Shown here piece by piece: positions 1-8,598 of a DNA stretch of 16,013 nt; positions within the stretch are counted from its first letter, which is position 1, and every line of letters begins with the position of its first letter. Location of the stretch: the NCBI GenBank assembly GCA_029263035.1, contig JAJCYF010000127.1:1-16013 (forward strand). The letters are read 5' to 3'. A program made the translations under genes and the position numbers. The DNA comes from Actinomycetes bacterium. Its GTDB lineage: Bacteria; Actinomycetota; CADDZG01; JAHWKV01. The notes beneath the pieces were generated by a model. It ran no database searches, was not told the DNA's origin, and worked only from the letters and a program-made list of their open reading frames with translations.

Positions 1-476
1 GGTCCGCCGCAGACGGTCACGCCCTTGCCCGCGGCAAGGCCGTCCGCCTTCACCACCACCGGGCCGCCCTGCTCCTGCACGTAGGAGATGGCAGCCGATG
101 TCGATTCGAAGGTCCGGGCGTCGGCGGTTGGGATCTGGGCGAACTCCATGATCTGCTTGGCAAAGGTCTTCGACGCCTCCAGCCGGGCGCCGCTCTTCTT
201 GGGCCCGAAGGCGGCGATTCCCCGCTGCTCCAGCGCGTCGGCCAGACCTGCCGCCAGGGGCGCCTCCGGGCCGATGACCACCAAGTCCGCCGCCAGGTGG
301 GCGGCGAGGTCCACAAGGCCGCCGATGTCTCCCACGCCCACGGCGTGGCATGTGGCGACGCGGGCGATGCCCGGGTTACCGGGAGCGGCGTGGACCTCGG
401 CTACCGACGGGCTGCGGGCCAGCGCCCAGGCGAGGGCGTGCTCCCGGCCCCCGCCTCCCACTACAAGGACTTTCAC
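1..476 (-). CDS. purD: Phosphoribosylamine-glycine ligase (GAR synthetase), N-terminal part
   Basis: PurD joins phosphoribosylamine and glycine using ATP to make glycinamide ribonucleotide, the second step of purine synthesis, in the cytosol. The visible 158 residues begin MKVLVVGGGGREHALAW, the Rossmann-like N domain of the family. They continue with PGNPGIA (residues 32-38), IGPEAPLAAGLAD (68-80) and the start of the ATP-grasp domain, VVKADGLAAGKGV (141-153). The family is usually about 420-430 residues, so roughly 60% lies beyond the left edge. The start is GTG at 476-474. It overlaps the purA stop in a GTGA arrangement (TGA at 475-473). There is no clear independent ribosome binding site, which suggests translation coupled to purA. 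The frame is intact as far as visible. Confidence 0.96.
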   Translation of the reverse strand, partial: MKVLVVGGGGREHALAWALARSPSVAEVHAAPGNPGIARVATCHAVGVGDIGGLVDLAAHLAADLVVIGPEAPLAAGLADALEQRGIAAFGPKKSGARLEASKTFAKQIMEFAQIPTADARTFESTSAAISYVQEQGGPVVVKADGLAAGKGVTVCGG

Positions 477-1750
477 CCGCGCCGGGCGACCGTTTCCGTG
501 GCTTCGGGACCGACCGAGATGTCGGTCACCGGCACGTCGCACAGCTCCTCCAGGCGCCGGATGTAGTTCTGCGCCTTCTCCGGCAGGTCGTCCCAGGTGC
601 GGGCGCCGCTGATATCGGTGCGCCAGCCTGGCATCTCCTCGAAGATCGGCTTGGCCTTGTGGAAGATGGTCTGGTGGGGCGGGAAGTTTTCGTACTTCTG
701 GCCGTTGTACTCGTAGGCGGTGCAGATCTTGATGGTGTCGAACGAGCTCAGCACGTCGACCTTGGTCAGGAAGATTTCGGTCAGCGAGTTCAGGCGGGTG
801 GCGTAGCGGCCGATCACCGCGTCGAACCAGCCGCAGCGGCGCTGGCGGCCGGTGGTGGCCCCGTACTCCTTGCCCCGGTTGACCATCTCCAGGCCGTCGG
901 AACCACGGTCCTCGGAGGGGAACGGCCCCTCGCCCACCCGGGTTACGTAGGCCTTGGTTACGCCGATGATCCGGTCGACCGCCTTCGGCCCCACGCCGGC
1001 CCCTGCGCACAGGCCCCCGGCTACCGGGTTGGAGGAGGTGACGAACGGGTAGGTGCCGTGGTCCAGGTCGAGCATGGTGCCCTGGGCGCCCTCGAACAAC
1101 ACGTTCTTTCCGGCCTCCAGCGCCTCGTGGACGACGGTCACGGTGTCGGTGATGTGCGGGGTCAGCCGGTCGGCGAAACCCAGGTACTCCTCCAGGATGG
1201 CGTCCATCTTCATCGGCAGCCGTCCGTAGATCTTGGTGAGCAGCAGGTTCTTCTCACGCAGGTTGATCTCAAGCTTGGCCATGAAGATCTTGGGGTCCAG
1301 CAGGTCCTGGATCCGGATGCCGATCCGGGAAGCCTTGTCGGAGTACGCCGGGCCGATGCCCCGCTTGGTGGTGCCGAGCTTCAGCTTGCCCAGGCGGCGC
1401 TCGATGAGGGCGTCCAGCTCGCGGTGGTAGGGCATGATCACGTGGGCGTTGCTGGAGATGACGAGCCTGCTCGTCGACACGCCGCGGGCCTCCAGGCGGT
1501 CCATCTCGTCGAGCAGGACCTTGGGGTCGACCACCACACCCGGCCCGATCACAGGCACGATGTGCGAGTAGAGGATGCCGGCCGGCAGGAGGTGCAGCTT
1601 GAAGGTCTCCTCGCCGACGATCACGGTGTGGCCGGCGTTGTTGCCGCCCGAGTAGCGCACGACCATGTCCATCTGGTCGGCCATGAGGTGGGTAACCTTG
1701 CCCTTACCTTCGTCTCCCCACTGGGTTCCTACGAGCGCGATGCCGGGCAT
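473..1750 (-). CDS. purA: Adenylosuccinate synthetase
   Basis: PurA condenses IMP and aspartate with GTP to adenylosuccinate, the first committed step to AMP. The 425-residue protein is of normal family length and starts MPGIALVGTQWGDEGKGK. The phosphate-binding loop is at residues 11-18, and catalytic Asp13 and His41 (NNAGHT) match the E. coli positions. Other family blocks are YSDKASRIGIRIQD, EGAQGTMLDLDHGTYPF, TRVGEGPFPSE, TTGRQRRCGWFD and LTKVDVLSSFD. The frame is open 33 codons further upstream, but ATG at 1750 is chosen because it gives the family N-terminus and has AAGGA (1763-1759) 8 bases upstream. It lies 73 bp downstream of nfo and overlaps purD by 4 bases, so IMP-to-AMP and early purine genes are probably co-transcribed. 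Confidence 0.98.
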   Translation of the reverse strand: MPGIALVGTQWGDEGKGKVTHLMADQMDMVVRYSGGNNAGHTVIVGEETFKLHLLPAGILYSHIVPVIGPGVVVDPKVLLDEMDRLEARGVSTSRLVISSNAHVIMPYHRELDALIERRLGKLKLGTTKRGIGPAYSDKASRIGIRIQDLLDPKIFMAKLEINLREKNLLLTKIYGRLPMKMDAILEEYLGFADRLTPHITDTVTVVHEALEAGKNVLFEGAQGTMLDLDHGTYPFVTSSNPVAGGLCAGAGVGPKAVDRIIGVTKAYVTRVGEGPFPSEDRGSDGLEMVNRGKEYGATTGRQRRCGWFDAVIGRYATRLNSLTEIFLTKVDVLSSFDTIKICTAYEYNGQKYENFPPHQTIFHKAKPIFEEMPGWRTDISGARTWDDLPEKAQNYIRRLEELCDVPVTDISVGPEATETVARRG

Positions 1751-1823
1751 TGGTCGAATCCTTTTGAGTAGAGGGGCTGCGGTGTGCCAGCCACGAGCGG
1801 TAGAACCGTTAGGCGGGTCAATT

Positions 1824-2729
1824 CTAGTGTGGGCGGGCGACACGCTCAACAGACGCCGGTTCTTTGCCTGCGGTCAGCTCGACCGGACGGCCGTCCCGCA
1901 GGGCCTTGAGGACGGCGACATTGGCCCGGTCGTCCTCCACCTCGCCGGGGGTTTCGCAGATGAACGGCGTGTTCGCCAGCGCCGGGTGGGCGACCAGCGC
2001 CCGGAACCCTTCGAGGCCGATCTCACCCTGTCCGACGTGCCAGTGGCGATCCCGGCGGGAGTCCCGCAGGTCCCGGGAGTCGTTGCTGTGTACCAGCCCC
2101 AGCCGGTGCAACCCGACCTGCTCCTCCACCTCGGCAATCAGATTGTCGACGCCCTCCGGCCCGGAAAGGTCATACCCGGCGGCGTGCAGGTGGCAGGTGT
2201 CCAGGCAGATGCCGAGGTTTCGACGGGGGCCGCATCGATTCAACAGCTCGGCCGCCTGGGGCAGGTGCGATGCGACCGCTCCCCTGGCGCCGGAGGTCAG
2301 CTCCAGCAGCAGCCGCGGTCCCTCCGGAGCCGATTCCAGGAGGCTGCAGATCAGCTCGGCGGAGCAGTCCAGCGCTTCGTCACGATCCCGCCCGACGCAC
2401 TGCCCGGCGTGAACTATCACGCCTTCGACGCCCAGGGCGGCCGCCCGCTTCATCGTCCATTCGACGGTTCGGCAGGAGGCACCCCGGGTGGCTTCGGTCG
2501 GCGAGGCTAGGTTGATCAGGTAGGGGGCATGGATAAACAGCGGTCCCAGGCCGGCCTCGGCGAGCTGCGCCTTTAGCTCGGCGTCGGCGGCGTCGTTCAC
2601 CGGCGGAACCCGCCACTGGCGCGGGTTGGAGGTGAAGATCTGGACCGCCTCGGCCCCCCGCTCGACCGCTTTGGGGGCGGCGACGGGTCTCCCCGCGTCG
2701 AACCCGCGGACATGCATCCCGATACGCAT
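1824..2729 (-). CDS. nfo: Endonuclease IV (AP endonuclease family 2, TIM barrel)
   Basis: Endonuclease IV cuts DNA 5' of abasic sites and trims blocked 3' ends in base excision repair; it is a cytosolic three-zinc TIM-barrel enzyme. The 301-residue product has all nine expected metal ligands: His67 (FIHAPY), His107 (IVHAG), Glu143, Asp177 and His180 (CLDTCHLHAAGYD), His214 (HSNDS), Asp227 and His229 (DRHWH) and Glu259 (CETPG). The block after Glu143 reads ELTSGARG where E. coli-type enzymes have ENTAGQG, so one conserved Asn is Leu here. The length is slightly above the common 280 or so because of a C-terminal tail. The start ATG at 2729 has GGAGG about 13 bases upstream, a rather long spacing. 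The gene lies 41 bp after the RDD gene and 73 bp before purA. Confidence 0.93.
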   Translation of the reverse strand: MRIGMHVRGFDAGRPVAAPKAVERGAEAVQIFTSNPRQWRVPPVNDAADAELKAQLAEAGLGPLFIHAPYLINLASPTEATRGASCRTVEWTMKRAAALGVEGVIVHAGQCVGRDRDEALDCSAELICSLLESAPEGPRLLLELTSGARGAVASHLPQAAELLNRCGPRRNLGICLDTCHLHAAGYDLSGPEGVDNLIAEVEEQVGLHRLGLVHSNDSRDLRDSRRDRHWHVGQGEIGLEGFRALVAHPALANTPFICETPGEVEDDRANVAVLKALRDGRPVELTAGKEPASVERVARPH

Positions 2730-2770
2730 AGTGCTCGACCCGCCTCCGATGGACGGTCGGGGAAGTCCGG

Positions 2771-3358
2771 CTAGATCGCGGGCGGCGGAGCCGGAGGCGA
2801 GCCGGCCAGCGGGACCGTGCGGCCCACCGCCTGCTCCTTTCGGACGACGTATGTCGTGCCCAGCTTGTCTCCCAGCGACTGGTGTTTATCGTCCCACAGC
2901 GGCCACAGGCCGTTGATGATCGTGATCAGCCAGCCGATGTACGGCACCCCTCCGCCGATCGGGTAGACCACCCCCCGCCGGAAGGCGGCTCCCAGGTCGC
3001 AGGGATTGCCGTCGTCCTTAATCACCTTGATCCCGAACATCATCTTGCCCAGGGTCTTGCCCACGGTTCCGTGCATGAGGATGAAGTACAGGGCGCCGAT
3101 GATCGTTCCAATCAGGCCGAACAGTACAAAATCGCCGGTCATGCCCTCCATGATCCGGTTCAACTCCGCCTCGCTGGGCTCGGTACCGTCAAACACGCCG
3201 GCCTCGGAGAACTCGCTCATGACTTTGGCGAAGGCAAAAATGCCGGTGGGGATCCCCAGAATGATGTTGTCGACGATGAAAGCGCCGAACCGGCGGCCCC
3301 AGGAGGCAACCTCAACAACCGGCGTTGCGGGAGCTTCTGGAATGCCGGGAACCGTCAC
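2771..3358 (-). CDS. RDD-family membrane protein
   Basis: This is a small integral membrane protein of the RDD family, whose general function is unknown; a few members are linked to ion transport. The 195-residue product has the hallmarks: an Arg in the first helix (ASWGRRFGAFIVDNIILGIP, with Asp further in), a second helix near FVLFGLIGTIIGALYFILM, then the conserved HGTVGKTLGKMMFGIKVI block. A third hydrophobic stretch follows (GGGVPYIGWLITIINGLWPL) and a DDKHQSLGDKLGTTYVV tail. The open frame runs back to 3538, but that would overlap the divergent gene at 3498. GTG at 3358 is chosen because GGAG (3368-3365) sits 6 bases before it and the RDD domain begins about 18 residues later. The C-terminus is a short Pro-rich tail. 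It is the first gene of the probable RDD-nfo-purA-purD unit. Confidence 0.88.
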   Translation of the reverse strand: MTVPGIPEAPATPVVEVASWGRRFGAFIVDNIILGIPTGIFAFAKVMSEFSEAGVFDGTEPSEAELNRIMEGMTGDFVLFGLIGTIIGALYFILMHGTVGKTLGKMMFGIKVIKDDGNPCDLGAAFRRGVVYPIGGGVPYIGWLITIINGLWPLWDDKHQSLGDKLGTTYVVRKEQAVGRTVPLAGSPPAPPPAI

Positions 3359-3497
3359 ATCGATCTCCAATCTGGGGGGCCGCCCCCGCGGGTAACTGCG
3401 ATGGTAGCGGCGCAGCAGGCATTTGACTAGCTGCCTACTTTGCTTTCTACCTGGGTTAGGTTGGAGTAGTCCACTTCGATCCAGAAAGCGGTGACCT

Positions 3498-5476
<1,979 letters not shown>

Positions 5477-5480
<4 letters not shown>

Positions 5481-6799
5481 GCCGCGCTCTCCGGCCTCTC
5501 GGCCTGCTCGTCCCCGACCGGCTCACCCATCAGATCGTTGACCTCCTCGATGATCAGTCTCGCCTGCTTCTCGTAGGTCAGGTAGGACCGGGCCCACTCC
5601 AGCATCACCACGAAGCGGTTGCGGAAGCCGATCAAAAACCAGATGTGGACCCCAAGCCAGCACAACCACGCCACCGCGCCGGACAGCTGAAGTCCCCGGA
5701 TGTCTGCCACCCCGGATGCCCGACCGATGGTGGCAAGGGTGCCCTTGTCCAGGTAGTGGAACGGTTCGCGCTCCTTGCCGCTCAACGCCAGCTCGATGTT
5801 CTCCGCTGCGTGGCGGCCCTGCTGCATCGCAGCGGGGGCCACTCCGGGGACCGGCTTGCCGTTCTGCTGCAGGCTGGCCAGGTCGCCGATTACGTAAACC
5901 CGGTCGTCGCCGGGGATGGTCAGATCCGGGTTGACCAGCACCCGGCCCGCCTTGTCGAGCGGGACGTCCAGGCTCTTGGCCAGCGGCGACGCCGCCACAC
6001 CGGCCGCCCACAGGACGTTGTGAGTAAAGATGTGCTCGTCGCCGATGCTCACGCCGGTTTCGTCGATGCAGGTCACCTGGGCGTCGACCCTGACCTGGAC
6101 ACCCAGCCGCTGCAGCTGAGCCTTCGCCTTGGCCGACAGCCTCGGCTTCATGGCGGGCAGCACCCGGGGGGCGCCCTCGACCAGGATGACCCGGGCCGCG
6201 CGGGGGTCGATGTGGCGAAAGTCCGACCGCAAGGTGTGGCGGGTGATCTCCGCCAAAGCACCGGCAAGCTCGACCCCGGTCGGCCCGGCGCCAACGATGA
6301 CAAAGGTCATCCAGGCGTTGCGGTGTTCCTCGTGGGCCTCCCGCTCGGCGGCCTCAAACGCCAGGAAAATTTTGCGGCGCATCTCCAGCGCATCGCTGAT
6401 GGTCTTGAGACCCGGGGCATGCGGAGCCCACTCCTCATGGCCGAAGTAGCTGTGGGTGACCCCGGTGGCGAGGATCAGGTGGTCGTAGTCCACCTCACCG
6501 TCGACCAGCACCACCTTGCGGGCCCGCCGGTCCACCCCGACCACATTGCCCAGGATCACCTCGGCATTGTGCTGGCGCCGCAGGATCCGCCGGATGGGGG
6601 CGGCGATCTCGCTCGGGTTCAGCGATGCGGTGGCCACCTGGTACAGCAGAGGTTGGAAAAGGTGGTGGTTGCGCCGGTCGACCACGGTGACGTCCACCGG
6701 GTCTTCAGCCAGGGCCTTGACGGCTTCCATGCCGCCGAAACCTCCACCGACAACGACTACTCTGCTACGCGTGCTCGCGGGCTTGCCTCCTGTTTGCAT
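5477..6799 (-). CDS. ndh: Type II NADH dehydrogenase (NDH-2, FAD-dependent)
   Basis: NDH-2 passes electrons from NADH through FAD to the quinone pool without pumping protons; it is a peripheral protein on the cytoplasmic face of the membrane. The 440-residue product (numbered from the ATG at 6799) has an N-terminal FAD dinucleotide fold VVVVGGGFGG (about 14-23) and the family block NHHLFQPLLYQVATASLNP. The second dinucleotide fold for NADH is FVIVGAGPTGVELAGALAE (about 166-184). The FAD-binding VYVIGDLA is near 302-309, followed by QQGRHAAENI. A hydrophobic, aromatic C-terminal stretch (about 373-409, WLCWLGVHIWFLIGFRNR) is the usual membrane anchor. GTG at 6808 is an alternative start; neither has a clear ribosome binding site. 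It lies 64 bp after ilvA on the same strand. Its stop codon overlaps the stop of the convergent DUF255 gene. Confidence 0.94.
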
Positions 6800-6863
6800 G
6801 GGAGTCACTTACCCAATCGAGCCTAACAGCAGACCTGCGGCTAACCCCTTGGCTTGACGAGGC

Positions 6864-8084
6864 TTAGGTCAGGGACAGGGCGTACGGCTTGAAGCCGTTC
6901 TCCTCCAGGATTGCAATCACGCTTTTTACGTGTTCCGGTCCCCGGGTCTCCAGCTGCATGGTGATCTCGACGTCGCCCAGCAGCCGGTTGACCACTCCGT
7001 CCCGGCGGTGCTCCACCCCGATCACGTTCGCCCCCGAGCCCGCGATCACCCCGGACAGGCGAGTCAGCTCACCCGCGCGGTCGGGAAGCTGGGTGGCAAA
7101 CGAAAGGAAGCGGCCGGCGGTTCCCATGCCGTAGCGGATCACCCGGAGCAGCAGCAGCGGGTCGATGTTGCCGCCCGAAAGCAGGATGACCACCGGGTAG
7201 GTGACGTCGCAGGCGCCGCCCATCAGTGCGGCGACCCCGGCGGCCCCCGCCGGCTCGACCACCATCTTCGCCCGCTCGGCGATCAGCAGCAGCGCCTCGG
7301 CGATCTGTTCGTCGTTGACCGTTACGATCTGGTCGACAAACGACTGGACGTGGGTCAGGCAGATGGCACCCGCCTGCCGGGCCGCCAGGCCGTCGGCGAC
7401 GGTGGACAGCGAGTCCAGGGGGATGACCGCGCCGTTCTCCCAGGCGCGGCTGACGCTGGCGGCTCCCTCGGGCTCCACGCCGATCACCTTGATCGAGGGC
7501 TTTAAAGCTTTGGCAGCGCAGGCAACTCCGGATATCAGGCCCCCGCCCCCGACCGGAACGATGATCGTTGCCGTCTCCGGGAGTTGCTCCAGGATCTCCA
7601 GCGAGATCGTTCCCTGGCCGGCAATGACGTCGGCATGGTCGAAGGGGTGGATCATCACCGCGCCGGTGTCCTCGGCGAACTTCTCGGCGGCGTGGAACGC
7701 CTCGTCGTAGATGTCGCCTTCCAAAACCACATGGGCGCCGTAGCGGGCCGTAGCCTCGACCTTGGGGATTGCGGCTCCCTCGGGCATGTACACCGTGGCC
7801 TCCACCCCGAGCAGCTGGGCGGCGAGTGCCACCCCCTGGGCGTGGTTCCCGGCGCTGGCGGCGACGATACCCCTGGCTCGCTCTGCATCGTCCAGGCGGG
7901 CGATGCGGTTGTAGGCGCCGCGAATCTTGAAGGCCCCGGTGCGCTGCAGGTTCTCACACTTGAGGTAGACGGCGCCCCCGCAGCGGTCGGAGACCGCGCG
8001 GGAGAGCTCCAGGGGGGTTTCGTCCGCGACACCCTTGAGCAGGGTCCGGGCTTCACGAACCTCCTCGATGCCAACCAAGTTCAT
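6864..8084 (-). CDS. ilvA: Threonine ammonia-lyase with ACT domain
   Basis: This pyridoxal-phosphate enzyme deaminates threonine to 2-oxobutanoate, the first step toward isoleucine or a catabolic step. The 406-residue product has the fold-type II catalytic domain: the PLP lysine Lys53 in ENLQRTGAFKIRGA, SAGNHAQG (77-84), the phosphate cup GGGGLISG (179-186) and LLSGGN (301-306). A single ACT domain covers about 328-402 (QLPDRAGELTRL, then LETRGPEHV). One ACT domain and this length fit the TdcB-like, ACT-bearing actinobacterial form rather than the 500-residue E. coli IlvA type. The choice between biosynthetic and catabolic role, and between isoleucine and nucleotide control, cannot be made from sequence. 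ATG at 8084 has GGAG (8093-8090) 5 bases upstream. TATCCT on the minus strand near 8178 is a possible -10 but has no good -35. Confidence 0.95.
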   Translation of the reverse strand: MNLVGIEEVREARTLLKGVADETPLELSRAVSDRCGGAVYLKCENLQRTGAFKIRGAYNRIARLDDAERARGIVAASAGNHAQGVALAAQLLGVEATVYMPEGAAIPKVEATARYGAHVVLEGDIYDEAFHAAEKFAEDTGAVMIHPFDHADVIAGQGTISLEILEQLPETATIIVPVGGGGLISGVACAAKALKPSIKVIGVEPEGAASVSRAWENGAVIPLDSLSTVADGLAARQAGAICLTHVQSFVDQIVTVNDEQIAEALLLIAERAKMVVEPAGAAGVAALMGGACDVTYPVVILLSGGNIDPLLLLRVIRYGMGTAGRFLSFATQLPDRAGELTRLSGVIAGSGANVIGVEHRRDGVVNRLLGDVEITMQLETRGPEHVKSVIAILEENGFKPYALSLT

Positions 8085-8320
8085 CTCTTCTCCAAACGCT
8101 GAATCGGATCGCCAGCGAGCCTGGACAGACCGAACGGCGCACCGAGAGTGCTGCCGGGGGCGTGCTGACGGTGTCCCAGGATAACCGACGAACCTCGGCG
8201 GGTCGCTAGGTATTTGAGTAAACAGCCTTGACGGGATTAGAGAGCGAAAGCCATCGCTTCAGTGATCGCGACAATACACAACACGGTAGCAAGACCCAAT
8301 AAAAAACAATCGACAAGCAT

Positions 8321-8584
8321 TTAAAGTGAGTAGGTTAGCAATAGGAGGCCGAGGCCGACTACAGCCATGCATATTCCAATCAGGTATAGATATGGAGCCG
8401 AAAGGGCAAGCTCACTCACGTGCGCACCCTTCTCAACACTGCTCGGGCGAATACGGTTATGTAGGGGATGCGCCAGCATCGCTTTTAGCGGCTTTTCTTG
8501 TTCGGGGCCGGGGGCAAGCCCGAGTATTCCCAGCAAAGCGATGAAGGCTCCCATGCCCATCAGGAACGGAGCAAGCGTATTCAT
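8321..8584 (-). CDS. Unrecognised 87-residue two-helix membrane protein; candidate partner/immunity protein
   Basis: I do not recognise this family. The 87-residue protein has two clear hydrophobic segments, about 6-24 (PFLMGMGAFIALLGILGL) and 63-85 (APYLYLIGICMAVVGLGLLL). They are joined by a polar loop rich in Lys, Arg and His (KPLKAMLAHPLHNRIRP). By the positive-inside rule this suggests a hairpin with the loop in the cytoplasm and both ends outside. The start is well supported: a strong AGGAGG (8598-8593) lies 8 bases before ATG 8584 and overlaps the stop codon of the upstream YD-repeat gene, so the two genes should be co-transcribed and translationally coupled. Its position after the variable tip of an RHS/WapA-like protein is where immunity genes usually sit. 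That function is inference; it could be an unrelated small membrane protein. GC is low for the window. Confidence 0.72.
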   Translation of the reverse strand: MNTLAPFLMGMGAFIALLGILGLAPGPEQEKPLKAMLAHPLHNRIRPSSVEKGAHVSELALSAPYLYLIGICMAVVGLGLLLLTYSL

Positions 8585-8592
8585 GAGATCTT

Positions 8593-8598
8593 CCTCCT
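8593..8598 (-). promoter_or_regulatory. Ribosome binding site overlapping the upstream stop codon
   Basis: AGGAGG on the minus strand shares its first two bases with the TAG stop (8599-8597) of the YD-repeat gene and sits 8 bases before the ATG at 8584. It is the strongest Shine-Dalgarno match seen in the window and fixes the start of the 87-residue gene. The layout predicts coupling of the two translations. Confidence 0.75.

Noticed and set aside
350..1771. Long plus-strand open frame (473 codons) opposite purA
   Set aside because: It is a mirror of purA caused by high GC and few stop codons. Its translation is low-complexity with no family features, while the minus strand gives a complete, motif-perfect PurA.
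5645..6826. Plus-strand open frame (393 codons) opposite ndh
   Set aside because: It is antisense to an NDH-2 with both dinucleotide-binding motifs and the membrane anchor. The product has no recognisable pattern.
8281..8340. A-rich run near 8300 as a minus-strand terminator of the small membrane gene
   Set aside because: On the minus strand it gives a T-run, but no stable GC-rich stem precedes it. The nearby AGCGA/TCGCT hairpin is not followed by T residues.
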